A stretch of DNA of 64,000 bases from Aegilops tauschii subsp. strangulata (taxonomy: Eukaryota > Streptophyta > Magnoliopsida > Poales > Poaceae): contig NC_053037.3 in assembly GCF_002575655.3 (NCBI RefSeq), positions 254,047,135 through 254,111,134 of the forward strand, given 5' to 3'. The translations under genes and the position numbers were made by a program. Shown here piece after piece: positions 22,271 through 34,898 of the stretch; position 1 is the stretch's first letter, and each line of letters starts with the position of its first letter. The notes beneath the pieces are model-generated. The model did not search any database. It was not told where the DNA came from and saw only the letters and a program-made list of their open reading frames with translations.

Positions 22271-23048
22271 TCGGATTTGGGCGGAAATTCGTGGGAAAGT
22301 GGAAGAAATTGGTGGATTTCGTGAAGGGAAAGGGGGAGATGGAACGGGGAAGGCTAGATCCACTCGAAACCAAGCAAATCCATGGATCAAATCCAACAAA
22401 ACCTCATCAAACCAACAAATCACAAAAAAAATTGGGGCTATTTTTGGTGGGGAATTTTCAAAATTGGGGAAGAACACAACAAAAGAAGGCTAGAAAACGT
22501 TGGGGGAGACTCCAAATTCGTGATAAGCGTGGCTCATGATACCAAGATGTTGTAACGTGGAACCCTAAGTGAAGATCTTTCACGAATTGGAGGGGGAATC
22601 CCCAAGAACAAGATGAACACAAGAGAGAAAACAAGAGGAACACTCAAGAACAAGTCCAATCACACATCCACTAGACCAACAAACACACAAGATTCACATG
22701 GTACCTGAACAATCAAAGGGAAACAATATACATGGTAGAGTTCAGCCCAAATCCTATGAAGGATATGAGGGCTTGATGATCTAGGTAGATCCTTCCCTCA
22801 AGGGGGGGGGGCTTGAATCCCTAGGGATCTTCTCCAATGGAGGTCTTGTACTCCAATGGAGTCTTCTCTCTCAAGAGGAATCCCACAAGGGGAGGTACAT
22901 GAGCTAAGCTCTATGATTTGTGTCTATTCTTAGCTATCCTCCAAATGAGCTAGGGGAAGAGTATATAAAAGCTAGGGACGAATTAGGGAGAGAGAGGGAT
23001 ACAAAGGTCGAAAATGACCCTAATGCACACAGGCATCCATGGAAGGGT

Positions 23049-23425
23049 CCGAGCACCCGGGGGTGTGAGGCCCGGGCACTCGGGGTGGTCAGGGGCACGC
23101 CGGTCTGCGGCTGTAGGGGGGCCGGGCACCCGGGGTTGGTGGCCCGGGCACTCGGGCGGACCTGGGCTGCTCCAGCAGCTGGGCCGGGCACCCGGGGGTC
23201 CAAGGCCCGGGCACCCGGGGTGGCTCCAGGCGGTGGCGATGGGGGGCCGGGCACCCGGGGGTTGAAAGCCCGGGCACCCGGGACGATCAGGGGCGCTGCC
23301 CAGGTGGCGGCCGGGCACCCGGGGGCTCAGGTCCCGGGCACCCGGGGCGGCCAGAGGCGCGGCCAACCGGCGGCTGGTGGTGGCCGAGCACCCGAGGGCC
23401 TTGGTGGCCGGGCACCCGGAGTGGT
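23049..23425. repeat. GC-rich repeat cluster 2 in right LTR
   Basis: Counterpart of 16781-17120, with extra diverged units at its right end. Confidence 0.85.
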
Positions 23426-23674
23426 CCGAGACTTCTCTCGCTTCTCGCTCTCTTTGTCTTGCGTCCTCCTCCTCCTCCATGGATGCTTGGGGTCTCGATG
23501 CTCGCCTCTTCATGATCATCTCTTTGGTACCTAAGGATGCACATCACTTTGGTTTGAGGTAGGACCCATCTCTCGAATGAATTAGAGTGGAGCTCGAAGA
23601 GGAAGGAGTTCACCTCGTTCTCGATGGCGCGTGCACAACCTCTCGTCATAGGTTCTCCCCGTGCTTGCGGTGGT

Positions 23675-24593
23675 TGATGAGGACATCAATACCATTGTTA
23701 CACCCACAACCCCTGCTACTATACATACTGGACCGATTACTAGAGCTCGCGCACGCCAATTAAATTACCAGGTACTTTCGTTTCTTGGTAATGATTCTAA
23801 TGTTCATGAGAATATGATGCTTCCTAAATTGGATACATTTGTTTTGCTTACAAATGAAGGGCCTAGCTTGGAGAAGGATGAACATTGGAGCAAGAACAAG
23901 CATGGAGTTGATGGCATGCGCAAGGGAGACAAGAACACAGTTTCAAGTGATGATTTCAGGACTTTGAAGCCACCATAATGAGTGCATGAAACCTTGGACG
24001 AAATATACAAGATGCCACTTCATAGTTTTCGTCCAGAGGCTATTCTAGGTGCTGCGTCACCTTATTTTGGGCCAGGCCCATGTAATTTCAGAATACTTCA
24101 ATATAGGCTGTTTTTAGAGTCCGTATGTGTGGGGAAACAAGAGTTAGGGTGGGTTTCGGACCCCTCCTCCAAGGGCCACGAAATTCCCCCCCTCTTCCTC
24201 CATATATACAGCCCCTAGGGCATCGTTTAGACTTGGGGGGTTTTGTTTAGATTAAAAGTTCGCCATAGCCGCAACTTCGCGTACTTCGTTTGTGTTCAAC
24301 GACCAGATAAAGGCGTCACAGAACCCCACCTTGATCAATAAAGCTTTCCTCTTATATTCGCAATATCCAGATTGCAATCTTAGTTTCTTGCTTGTTCTTC
24401 GTCTGCCTGCAGGAAACAGACCTTCGTGGTCAGGTTGATCGTGCTCCGGCGTGGTCAATAACCTCTCGGAGTTGGTTTAGCGATTGCTAAGGCGCGACGT
24501 CCTCGCACGTTCGTAGTCGAATCGTCAAAGTCGACTTCCTCCAAAACGATAGCCACCATCTCATCGAAAGACGGGCCACCTTCGCCTCTATCA
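23675..24593 (+). repeat. 5' LTR of CRW-B
   Basis: 919 bp, TGATGAGGAC to CTCTATCA. It includes the family TATATA box and AATAAA, and the open frame for the pol tail (stop near 23976). Confidence 0.93.
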
Positions 24594-24595
24594 AG

Positions 24596-24605
24596 TGGTA
24601 TCAGA
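24596..24605 (+). promoter_or_regulatory. Primer binding site of CRW-B
   Basis: TGGTATCAGA, two bases after the 5' LTR; initiator Met-tRNA type. Confidence 0.85.
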
Positions 24606-24854
24606 TTTCCAGGTTGCTCGGTGAGATTTTACAGTTTTTCGTAGTTTAGATCGAGTCTGTTGTTCATACCTATAGTCCACGAAAAAGCCAAAAAAAATAT
24701 TAGGGTCAGTTCATCTTATCTGAACCAATCTGAGCCTTTGCATAATCTTTTCTGTATTTGCTTTGTTGAATTTGCGGTTGCATCGTCGTGTCAAGTTGCT
24801 GGTCCTAGCGTCTAGTACTTTAGAGTTTCAAGTTCTGTTCACAAGTTGTCACGC

Positions 24855-25010
24855 CGCTACCGCACCATCATCATCACCGCTGCCATATACCACCATTGTC
24901 ATCACCGTTGCCATATACCACCATCATCATCACCGCTGCCATATACCACCATCGTCATCACCGCTGCCATATACCACCATCGTCATCGCCGCTACCATAT
25001 ACCACATATC
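24855..25010 (+). repeat. 28 bp minisatellite in CRW-B leader
   Basis: About five tandem units starting CCATATACCACCAT with exact 28 bp spacing (24911, 24939, 24967, 24995). CRW-D and CRW-E have ~24 bp units at the equivalent place. Confidence 0.85.
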
Positions 25011-25450
25011 CACCGCCATCACGCTAATCCGAGTCCACCTCCATCACAGATTCGCCACCAGTCCGTGTTCCATTGCCCTGCAAATATCGGCCACCAGTCC
25101 GAGTTTCCACCAGATTCATCTCCGCCACCAGTCCGAGTCCAGTAATTATTGCTTTGTTCTTGATTTCCAGATCACGCGATACTCCGAGTCGTGACAGAGT
25201 AGGACTCCCCAACTTCCGAGCCATCCGCAGAAGAAAAATAGTTACAGTTTCAAAAAAAACAAAAAAAACTAAATCTGGAAAATTCTGGCTAGGCAGTTTT
25301 TAGGACATTTGTAGACTTTATCGGAAAAAAATTGTTGCGGAGCAAAAAAAAAAGAGGACAAAAAAGTTCAAAAAATAGTGAAAAAAGAACAAAAAATTCA
25401 GAGTGTGCTCCTCCCTTGTTTACGTGCAACACCGTGATTTTGTTAGTGTT

Positions 25451-25483
25451 CTAGGCTCGCGTCTCTAGTACGGTCTAGCCTAG
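25451..25483 (+). promoter_or_regulatory. Conserved leader hairpin (CRW-B)
   Basis: Arms CTAGGCT and AGCCTAG; same block as in Quinta. Confidence 0.45.
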
Positions 25484-25661
25484 GACCAGCACAGTACCGT
25501 CGTTGAGCGTTTATTCAACTTTGCATCTCTGAATTGATTATTGCTGACCCTTCCCAGCTCCACATACATCTACATCGTGCGTTTGACTCTCCCTGGTAAT
25601 CGCTCTATCCAAGCTTTGAGAGTTTTGACTACATCGGTTGCCGATCACCGCCTGCTGCTGG

Positions 25662-25783
25662 GCAAGAACTGGTAAGAATTTGAGATTTGCTTGACGGATT
25701 TGTGAAACCCACCACCACTACCACTTGTTAGTAGTCTATAGGATCATATTTTTGTGTGTTTCTATTGCTGCTAACCATGCCAG
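25662..25783 (+). other. Putative intron in CRW-B leader/gag start
   Basis: 122 bp. The donor here is GCAAGAAC instead of GTAAGAAC, so use of it may be weakened. The acceptor is CCAG just after the gag ATG. Confidence 0.35.
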
Positions 25784-28700
25784 GATCACAAGCCGACGAG
25801 ATTGACTGGGAGAACTTAACGAATAAGGAGCTTCATGATAAGTTCCAGCAAATGATGACTCAACAGGTGCAAGATGTGCTGAACAATTTTGAAGAGGCCA
25901 TGGAGAAGATCACTGGCCTTGAGAAGACATTCGAAACAAAGCTCGATAACAGATTTAATGAACTGCTTGCGCGTCTTCCACTACCGGCTGCACCTACCGC
26001 ACCTCTGCGACAACAACAACAACGACGACGACGACTACCTCCACGTCGGGAAACAGCCCTCCGCCGAGCGAGTCGTGTCCCTCTTCAGCCTGGCCAAACT
26101 GCTGGTGCTGCTGTTGATACTTCTGTGGCTCCTGCTGCTGATGTGGAGGAGGATAATTATGCGGGAGATTACGAGGATGAGGTTGATCAAAATCAGAACT
26201 ACGTGCAACCACCAGCACCACAGCCACCAGGTCGTCCACACGCAAATAAGGGCAATGTTAGGGCTCCCCCTCAGGTACGAGATCATGACCATCTCCCTAA
26301 ACTGAAATTGAATATTCCACCATTTGAGGGTACATATGTTCCTGATATATATCTTACTTGGGAGTTAGAAACTGAACAACGATTTACATGTTTACAATAT
26401 CCCAAGGAGAGACGGGTTGCTGCTGTTGTTTGTGCTTTCACTAGTTTTGCATGTGTATGGTGGTCTGAACATTGTAGATTATATCCTATTCCAGCTACTT
26501 GGGCTGCTTTGAAAACTGCTATGCGTACTCGTTGGGTTCCACCATATTATCAACGTGAATTGCTTCAAAAACTGCAGCGTTTACGACAAGGGAAAAATTC
26601 TGTAGAAGAATATTATCAGGAATTACAAACTGGCTTGATTAGATGTGGTATTGTTGAGGAGAATGAAGATATGCTTGCACGTTTTATGGGTGGATTAAAT
26701 AGAGAGATTCAGACCATTCTAGAGTATAATGATTATAATAATAGCACTCGTTTATTCCATCTTGCTTGTAAAGCTGAACGTGAAGTGCAGGATCGACAGG
26801 CATTGGCGCGAACTAACTTTTCTGCAGGTCGACCTTCATCATGGACACCACGTGCATCATCTACTTCCACTGCACCATCACCTCCTTCAGGTGCCACCTC
26901 CAACCGTGATACAAGAAAGCAGGCACAACCACCACTATCTGCCAAGAGCACACCTGCCGGGCCTGCGCAGAGCTCTTCTTCTTCCATGGCGTCAACAGGG
27001 CACACAAGTGATATTATTTGTCGTCGTTGTAAGGGAAGAGGGGAAGAGGACATTTTGCGAGAGAATGCAAATCTCAGCGTGTGATGATTGCTACTGAGGA
27101 TGGTGGGTATGAGTCCGCTAGTGACTATGATGAGGAGACTTTGGCTCTTATTGCACATGAAGAACACGGTGGAGATGATTCTGATCATGAGACGCAATAC
27201 ATGGCTGCTGAAGATGCTGACAGGTATGAATGTTTAGTTGCTCAACGTGTTTTGAGTGTGCAGGTTACACAAGCTGAGCAAAATCAGAGGCATAATTTGT
27301 TCCATACAAAGGGAGTTGTGAAGGAACGTTCTATTCGCGTGATCATAGATGGAGGGAGTTGCAACAACTTGGCTAGCATGGAGATGGTGGAGAAGCTATC
27401 TCTCACCACAAGACCACATCCACATCCTTACTACATCCAATGGTTTAACAACAGCGGCAAGGTTAAGGTAACACGTACTGTTCGGGTGCATTTTAGTATC
27501 TCTACATATGCTGATTATGTTGATTGTGATGTGGTACCTACGCAAGCATGTTCCTTATTACTTGGTAGACCATGGCAATTTGATAAAAATTCTGTACACC
27601 ATGGAAGAAACAATCTATATACTCTTGTTCATAAGGATACGAATATTACTTTGCTTCCTATGACTCCTGATTCCATTTTGAAAGATGATATTCATAGAGC
27701 TAACAAAGCAAAACAGGAGAAAAATAAGAGTGAAAATCAGATTGTGGCAAAGGAATTTGAGCAACAAATGAAGCCTAATAATAAACCATGTAGTGTTGCT
27801 TCTGAAATTAAATTGAAACGTGCAAGTTTACTTGCCACCAAATCTGATATTGATGAGCTAGTTTTTAGCAAATCCGTTTGCTATGCTTTTGTGTGCAAAG
27901 AGGCATTATTTTCATTCAAGGACGTGCCTTCCTCTTTGCCCCCTGCAGTCACTAACATTTTGCAGGAGCTCGCTGACGTCTTCCCACAAGACGTGCCACC
28001 GGGATTACCACCTATTCGAGGCATTGAGCATCAAATTGACTTAATTCCCGGTGCATCGCTACCCAACCGTGCACCATACCGTACCAATCCAGAGGAGACG
28101 AAGGAGATTATACGTCAAGTACAGGAGCTGCTCGACAAAGGTTATATACGCGAATCTCTTAGTCCTTGTGCTGTTCCTATTATACTAGTGCCTAAAAAGG
28201 ATGGTACATCGCGTATGTGTGTTGATTGTAGAGGCATTAATAATATTACTATTCGTTATCGTCATCCTATTCCTAGGCTAGATGATATGCTTGATGAATT
28301 GAGTGGCTCTACAATATTCTACAAAGTTGATTTGCATAGTGGATACCATCAAATTCGTATGAAACTGGGAGATGAATGGAAACAGCATTTAAAACTAAGT
28401 TTGGTTTATATGAGTGGTTAGTCATGCCTTTTGGGTTAACTAATGCACCTAGTACTTTCATGAGACTAATGAACGAAGTTTTACATGCTTTCATTGGACG
28501 ATTTGTGGTAGTCTATTTTGATGATATACTGATTTATAGCAAATCTTTGGAAGAGCATTTGGAACATTTACGTGTTGTTTTTATTGCTCTACGTGATGCA
28601 CGTTTGTTTGGTAACCTTGGGATGTGCACCTTTTGCACCGACCGAGTATATCTTTTCTTGGCTATGTTGTTACTCCATAGGGAATTGAAGTTGATAAAGC

Positions 28701-30275
28701 CAAGATTGAAGCTATTGAGAGTTGGCCGCAGCCCAAAACGGTCACACAAGTGTGGAGTTTTCTTGGACTCGCAGGTTTCAATAGGCGTTTTGTGAGAGAT
28801 TTTGGCACCATTGCTGCACCTCTCAACGAGCTTACAAAGAAGGATGTGCCTTTTGTTTGGGGTACCGCACAGGAAGAAGCCTTCACGGTATTGAAAGATA
28901 AGTTGACACATGCTCCTTTACTCCAACTTCCTGATTTTAATAAGAGTTTTGAGCTTGAATGTGATGCTAGTGGAATTGGATTAGGAGGTGTGTTATTACA
29001 AGATGGTAAACTTGTTGCATACTTTTCTGAAAAATTGAGTGGGCCTAGTCTGAATTATTCTACTTATGATAAAGAACTATATGCTCTTGTTCGGACTTTA
29101 GAAACATGGCAACATTATTTATGGCCCAAAGAATTTGTTATACATTCTGATCATGAATCTTTGAAACATATTAAAAGTCAAGCTAAACTGAATCGTAGAC
29201 ATGCTAAATGGGTTGAATTCATTGAAACTTTCCCTTAGGTCATTAAACACAAGAAGGGTAAAGAAAATGTCATTGCTGATGCATTGTCTCGTCGCTATAC
29301 TATGCTTTCACAACTTGACTTCAAAATATTTGGTTTGGAGACCATCAAAGATCAATATGTGCATGATGCTGATTTTAAAGATGTTTTGCAGAATTGTAAA
29401 GAAGGAAGAACCTGGAACAAGTTTGTCGTTAATGATGGATTTGTGTTCCGTGCTAACAAGCTATGCATTCCAGCTAGCTCTCTTCGTCTTTTGTTGTTAC
29501 AGGAGGCGCATGGAGGAGGATTAATGGGACACTTTGGCGTGAAGAAGACGGAGGACGTACTTGCTACACATTTCTTTTGGCCAAAGATGAGACGGGATGT
29601 TGAGCGTTTTGTTGCTCGCTGCACTACATGTCAAAAAGCTAAGTCACGACTCAATCCTCATGGTTTATATATGCCTTTGCCTGTACGTAGTGTTCCTTGG
29701 GAGGATATATCTATGGACTTTCTTTTAGGTTTACCTCGAACAAAGAAGGGGAGGGATAGCATATTTGTTGTCGTGGATAGATTCTCAAAAATGGCACACT
29801 TTATACCATGTCATAAAAGCGATGATGCTGTTAATGTTGCTGATTTGTTCTTCCGTGAAATTATTCGTTTGCATGGTGTGCCAAATACTATAGTTTCAGA
29901 TCGTGATAGTAAATTTCTTAGCCACTTTTGGAGATGTTTATGGGCTAAGTTGGGGACTAAACTGCTTTTTAGTACTACTTGTCACCCCCAAACTGATGGA
30001 CAAACTGAAGTAGTCAATAGAACATTGTCTACTATGCTTAGGGCTATTTTGAAGAATAATAAGAAAATGTGGGAAGAATGCTTGCCTCATATTGAGTTTG
30101 CTTATAATCGTTCATTGCATTCTACTACTAAGATGTGCCCTTTTGAAATTGTGTATGGTTTCCTACCTCGTGCACCTATTGATTTGTTGCCTCTTCCATC
30201 TTCGGAGAAGGTTAATTTTGATGCTAAACAACGTGCTGAATTGATCTTAAAATTGCACGAGTTAACTAAGGAAAA
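25777..30275 (+). pseudogene. CRW-B gag-pol, first copy (gag to integrase)
   Basis: Begins MPGSQADE at 25777. Gag, zinc knuckle region, protease (IDGGS), reverse transcriptase (YFDD near 28519), RNase H and integrase follow in the usual order. It is broken by an ~8 bp duplication inside the zinc knuckle near 27040-27052, a 1 bp deletion near 28383, a 2 bp insertion near 28650 and a stop at 29236-29238. The integrase triad motifs remain ([17 protein letters not shown]). At about 30275 the frame leaves integrase and continues as gag/protease sequence (see the next pol copy). No functional polyprotein is possible. Confidence 0.87.
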
Positions 30276-33200
30276 CATGGTGGAGATGATTCTGAAAATG
30301 AGACGCAATACATGGCTCCTGAAGACGCTGACAGGTATGAATGTTTAGTTGCTCAACGTGTTTTGAGTGTGCAGGTCACACAAGCAGAGCAAAATCAGAG
30401 GCATAATTTGTTCCATACAAAGGGAGTTGTGAAGGAACGTTCTGTTCGCGTCATCATAGATGGAGGGAGCTATAACAACTTGGCTAGCATGGAGATGGTG
30501 GAGAAGCTATCTCTCACCACAAGACCACATCCACATCCTTACTACATCCAATGGTTCAACAACAGCGGCAAGGTTAAGGTAACACGTACTGTTCGTGTGC
30601 ATTTTAGTATCTCTACATATGCTGATTATGTTGATTGTGATGTGGTACCCATGCAAGCATGTTCCTTATTACTTGGTAGACCATGGCAATTTGATAAAAA
30701 TTATGTACACCATGATAGAAACAATCAGTATATTCTTGTTCATAAGGATAAAAATATTACTTTGCTTCCTATGACTCCTGATTCCATTTTGAAAGATGAC
30801 ATTAATAGAGCTAATAAAGCAAAACAGGAGAAAAATAAGAGTGAAAATCAGATTGTGGCAAAAGAATTTGAGCAACAAATGAAACCTAATAATAAACCAT
30901 CTAGTGTTGTTTCTGAAAATAAATTGAAAAGTGCATGTTTACTTGCCACAAAATCTGATATTGATGAGCTAGATTTCAGCAAATCTGTTTGCTATGCTTT
31001 TGTGTGCAAAGAGGCATTATTTTCATTCGAGGACGTGCCTTCCTCTTTGCCCCCTGCTGTCACTAACATTTTGCAGGAGTTCGCTGACGTCTTCCCACAA
31101 GACGTGCCACCGGGATTACCACCTATTCGAGGGATTGAGCATCAAATTGACATAATTCCCGGTGCATCGCTACCCAACCGTGCACCATACCGTACCAATA
31201 GGAGACGAAGGAGACTATGTGTCAAGTACAGGAGCTGCTCGACAAAGGTTATATACGCGAATCTCTTAGTCCTTGTGCTGTTCCTATTATACTAGTGCCT
31301 AAAAAGGATGGTACGTCGCGTATGTGTGTTGATTGTAGAGGCATTAATAATATTACTATTCGTTATCGTCATCCTATTCCTAGGCTAGATGATATGCTTG
31401 ATGAATTGAGTGGCTCTACAATATTCTCCAAAGTTGATTTGCGTAGTGGATACCATCAAATTCGTATGAAATTGGGAGATGAATGGAAAACTGCATTTAA
31501 AACTAAGTTTGGTTTATATGAGTGGTTAGTCATGCCTTTTGGGTTAACTAATGCACCTAGTACTTTCATGAGACTAATGAACGAAGTTTTACGTGCTTTT
31601 ATTGGACGATTTGTGGTAGTCTATTTTGATGATATACTGATTTATAGCAAATCTTTGGAAGAACATTTGGAACATTTACGAGCTGTTTTTATTGCTCTAC
31701 GTGATGCACGTTTGTTTGGTAACCTTGGGAAGTGCACCTTTTGCACCGACCGAGTATCTTTTCTTGGCTATGTTGTTACTCCACAGGGAATTGAAGTTGA
31801 TAAAGCCAAGATTGAAGCTATTGAGAGTTGGCCGCAGCCCAAAACGGTCACACAAGTGCGGAGTTTCCTTGGACTCGCTGGTTTCTATAGGCGTTTTGTG
31901 AGAGATTTTAGCACCATTGCTGCACCTCTCAACGAGCATACAAAGAAGGATGTGCCTTTTGTTTGGGGTACCGCACAGGAAGAAGCCTTCACGGTATTGA
32001 AAGATAAGTTGACACATGCTCCTTTACTCCAACTTCCTGATTTTAATAAGACTTTTGAGCTTGAATGTGATGCTAGTGGAATTGGATTAGGAGGTGTGTA
32101 CAAGATAGCAAACCTGTTGCATACTTTTCTGAAAAGTTGAGTGGGCCTAGTCTGAACTAATCTCCTTATGATAAAGAACTATATGCTCTTGTTCGGACTT
32201 TAGAAACATGGCAACATTATTTATGGCCCAAAGAATTTGTTATACATTCTGATCATGAATGTTTGAAACACATTAAAAGTCAAGCAAAACTGAACCGTAG
32301 ACATGCTAAATGGGTGGAATTCATTGAGAGTTTCCCTTATGTCATTAAACACAAGAAGGGTAAAGAAAATGTTATTGTTGATGCATTATCTCGTCGTTAT
32401 ACTATGCTTTCACAACTTGACTTTAAAATATTTGGTTTGGAGACCATCAAAGATCAATATGTGCATGATGCTGAATATAAAGATGTATTGTAGAATTGTA
32501 AAGAAGGTAGAACATGGAACAAGTTCGTCGTTAACGATGGATTTGTGTTTTGTGCTAACAAGCTATGCATTCCAGCTAGCTCCGTTCGTCTGTTGTTGTT
32601 GCAGGAGGCGCATGGAGGAGGACTAATGGGACACTTTGGCATGAAGAAGACGGAGGATATACTTGCTACACATTTCTTTTGGCCAAAGATGAGACGGGAT
32701 GTGATGAGGACATCAATACCATTGTTACACCCACAGCCCCTGCTGCTATACATACTGGACAAATTACTAGAGCTTGCGCACGCCAATTAAATTACCAGGT
32801 ACTTTCGTTTCTTGGTAATGATTCTAATGTTCATGAGAATATGATGCTGCCTAAATTGGATACATTTCTTTTGCTTACAAATGAAGGGCCTAGCTTTGAG
32901 AAGGATGAACATTGGAGCAAGAACAAGCATGGAGATGATGGCATGCGCATGGGGGACAAGAACGGAGTTATAAGTGATGATTTCAGGACGTTGAAGCCAC
33001 CATAATGTGTGCATGAAGCCTTGGACGCAATATACAAGATGCTACTTCATAAGTTTCGTCCAGAGGCTGTGTCACCTTATTATTGGGCCAGGCCCATGTA
33101 ATTTCGAAATACTTGAGTATAGGCTATTTTTAGAGTCCGTATGTGTGGGGAAACAAGAGATAGGGCTGGTTTCGGACCCCTTCCCCAAGGGCCACGAAAT

Positions 33201-34898
33201 TCCCCCCTCTTCCTCCATATATACAGCCGTTAGGGCGTCGTTTAGACTTTGGGTTTTGTTTAGATTAAAAGTTCGCCATAGCTGCAACTTCGCGTACTTC
33301 GTTTGTGTTCAACGACCAGACAAAGGCGTCACAGAACCCTACCTTTATCAATAAAGCTTTCATCTTATATTCGCAATATCCAGATTGCAATCTCAGTTTC
33401 TTGCTTGTTCTTCGTTTGCTCGCAAGAAACAGACCCTCATGGCCAGGTTGATCGTGCTCCGGCGTGGTCAATAACCTCTCGGAGTTGGTTTAGCGATTGC
33501 TAAGGCGCGACGTCATCGCACGTTCGTAGTCGGATCGTCAAAGTCGACTTCCACCAAAGCGATATCCATCATCTCATCGAAAGACAGGACACCTTTGCCT
33601 CTATTAGGATGTTGAGTGTTTTGTTGCTCGCTGCACTACATGTCAAAAAGCTAAGTCACGACTCAATCCTCATGGTTTATATATGCCTTTGCCTGTACCT
33701 AGTGTTCCTTGGGAGGATATATCTATGGACTTTGTTTTAGGTTTTCCTCGAACAAAGAAGGGGAGGGATAGCATATTTGTTGTCGTGGATAGGTTCTTGA
33801 AAATGGCACACTTTATACCATGTCATAAAAGCGATGATGTTGTTAATGTTGCTGATTTGTTCTTTCGTGAAATTATTCGCTTGCATGGTGTGCCAAGTAC
33901 TATTGTTTCAGATCGTGATACTAAATTTCTTAGTCACTTTTGGAGATGTGTATGGGCTAAGTTGGGGACTAAACTACTTTTTAGTACTACTTGTCACCCC
34001 CAAACTGATTGTCAAACTGAAGTAGTCAATAGAACATTGTCTACTATGCTTAGGGCTGTTTTGAAGAATAATAAGAAAATGTGGGAAGAATGCTTGCCTC
34101 ATATTGAATTTGCTTATAATCGTTCATTGCATTCTACTACTAAGATGTGCCCTTTTGAAATTGTGTATGGTTTCCTACCTCTTGCACCCATTGATTTGTT
34201 GCCTCTTCCATCTTTGGAGAAGGTTAATTTTGATGCTAAACAACATGCTGAATTGATCTTAAAAATGCATGAGTTAACTAAGGAAAACATTGAGCGTATG
34301 AATGCTAAATATAAACTTGCTGGAGATAAGGGTAGAAAACATGTTGTCTTTGCACCTGGAGATCTTGTTTGGTTACATTTGCGTAACGATAGGTTTCCTA
34401 ATTTGCGCAAATCAAAGCTAATGCCACGTGCTGATGGTCCTTTTAAGGTGTTAGAGAAAATAAATGATAATGCATATAAACTTGAGCTGCCTGCAGATTT
34501 TGGGGTTAGTCCCACTTTTAACATTGCAGATGTCAAGCCTTATTTGGGTGAGGAAGATGAGCTTCCGTCGAGGACGACTTCATTTCAAGAAGGGGAGGAT
34601 GATGAGGACATCAATACCATTGTTACACCCACAACCCCTACTACTATACATACTGGACCGATTACTAGAGCTCGCGCACGCCAATTAAATTACCAGGTAC
34701 TTTCGTTTCTTGGTAATGATTCTAATGTTCATGAGAATATGATGCTGTCTAAATTGGATCCATTTGTTTTGCTTACAAATGAAGGGCCTAGCTTGGAGAA
34801 GGATGAACATTGGAGAAGAACAAGCATGGAGTTGATGGCATGCACAAGGGAGACAAGAACAAAGTTTCAAGTGATGATTTCAGGACTTTGAAGCCACC
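30276..34898 (+). pseudogene. CRW-B second, partial gag-end plus pol copy with LTR tail
   Basis: Starts within the end of gag ([19 protein letters not shown]) and repeats protease (IDGGS), reverse transcriptase (YFDD near 31630), RNase H and integrase. It has a 4 bp deletion near 31199, a second near 32097, stops at 32158-32160 and 32491-32493, and a solo LTR at 32702-33606. The frame re-joins at 33607 and runs through integrase into the 3' LTR. One residue next to the catalytic Glu region is changed (QTDCQ for QTDGQ), and the LTR tail is shifted by a missing base near 34815. The two stops are shared with CRW-D, whose sequence is its closest relative in the window. Confidence 0.85.
32702..33606 (+). 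repeat. Solo LTR of CRW family inside CRW-B integrase
   Basis: 905 bp, flanked by GGATG at 32697-32701 and 33607-33611. The last bases are CTATTA instead of CTATCA. Confidence 0.93.

Larger units (their letters stand above)
20935..23674 (-). repeat. Right LTR of third-family element (larger piece)
   Basis: Continues at 35521-35562 beyond CRW-B, total about 2782 bp. It matches the middle LTR closely apart from indels, including fewer GC-rich repeats and no ~110 bp extra segment. Confidence 0.75.
24606..25776 (+). other. CRW-B untranslated leader
   Basis: About 1.2 kb with a minisatellite, A-rich tracts (25250-25400), the conserved hairpin and the putative intron. No gene is seen. Confidence 0.8.

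Noticed and set aside
24855..25010. Regular short direct repeats, as in a CRISPR array
   Set aside because: Units are directly adjacent without unique spacers, and the setting is a plant retrotransposon leader.
32702..33606. Start of a further complete CRW element
   Set aside because: The LTR is followed directly by its target duplication and host integrase sequence, so it is a solo LTR.
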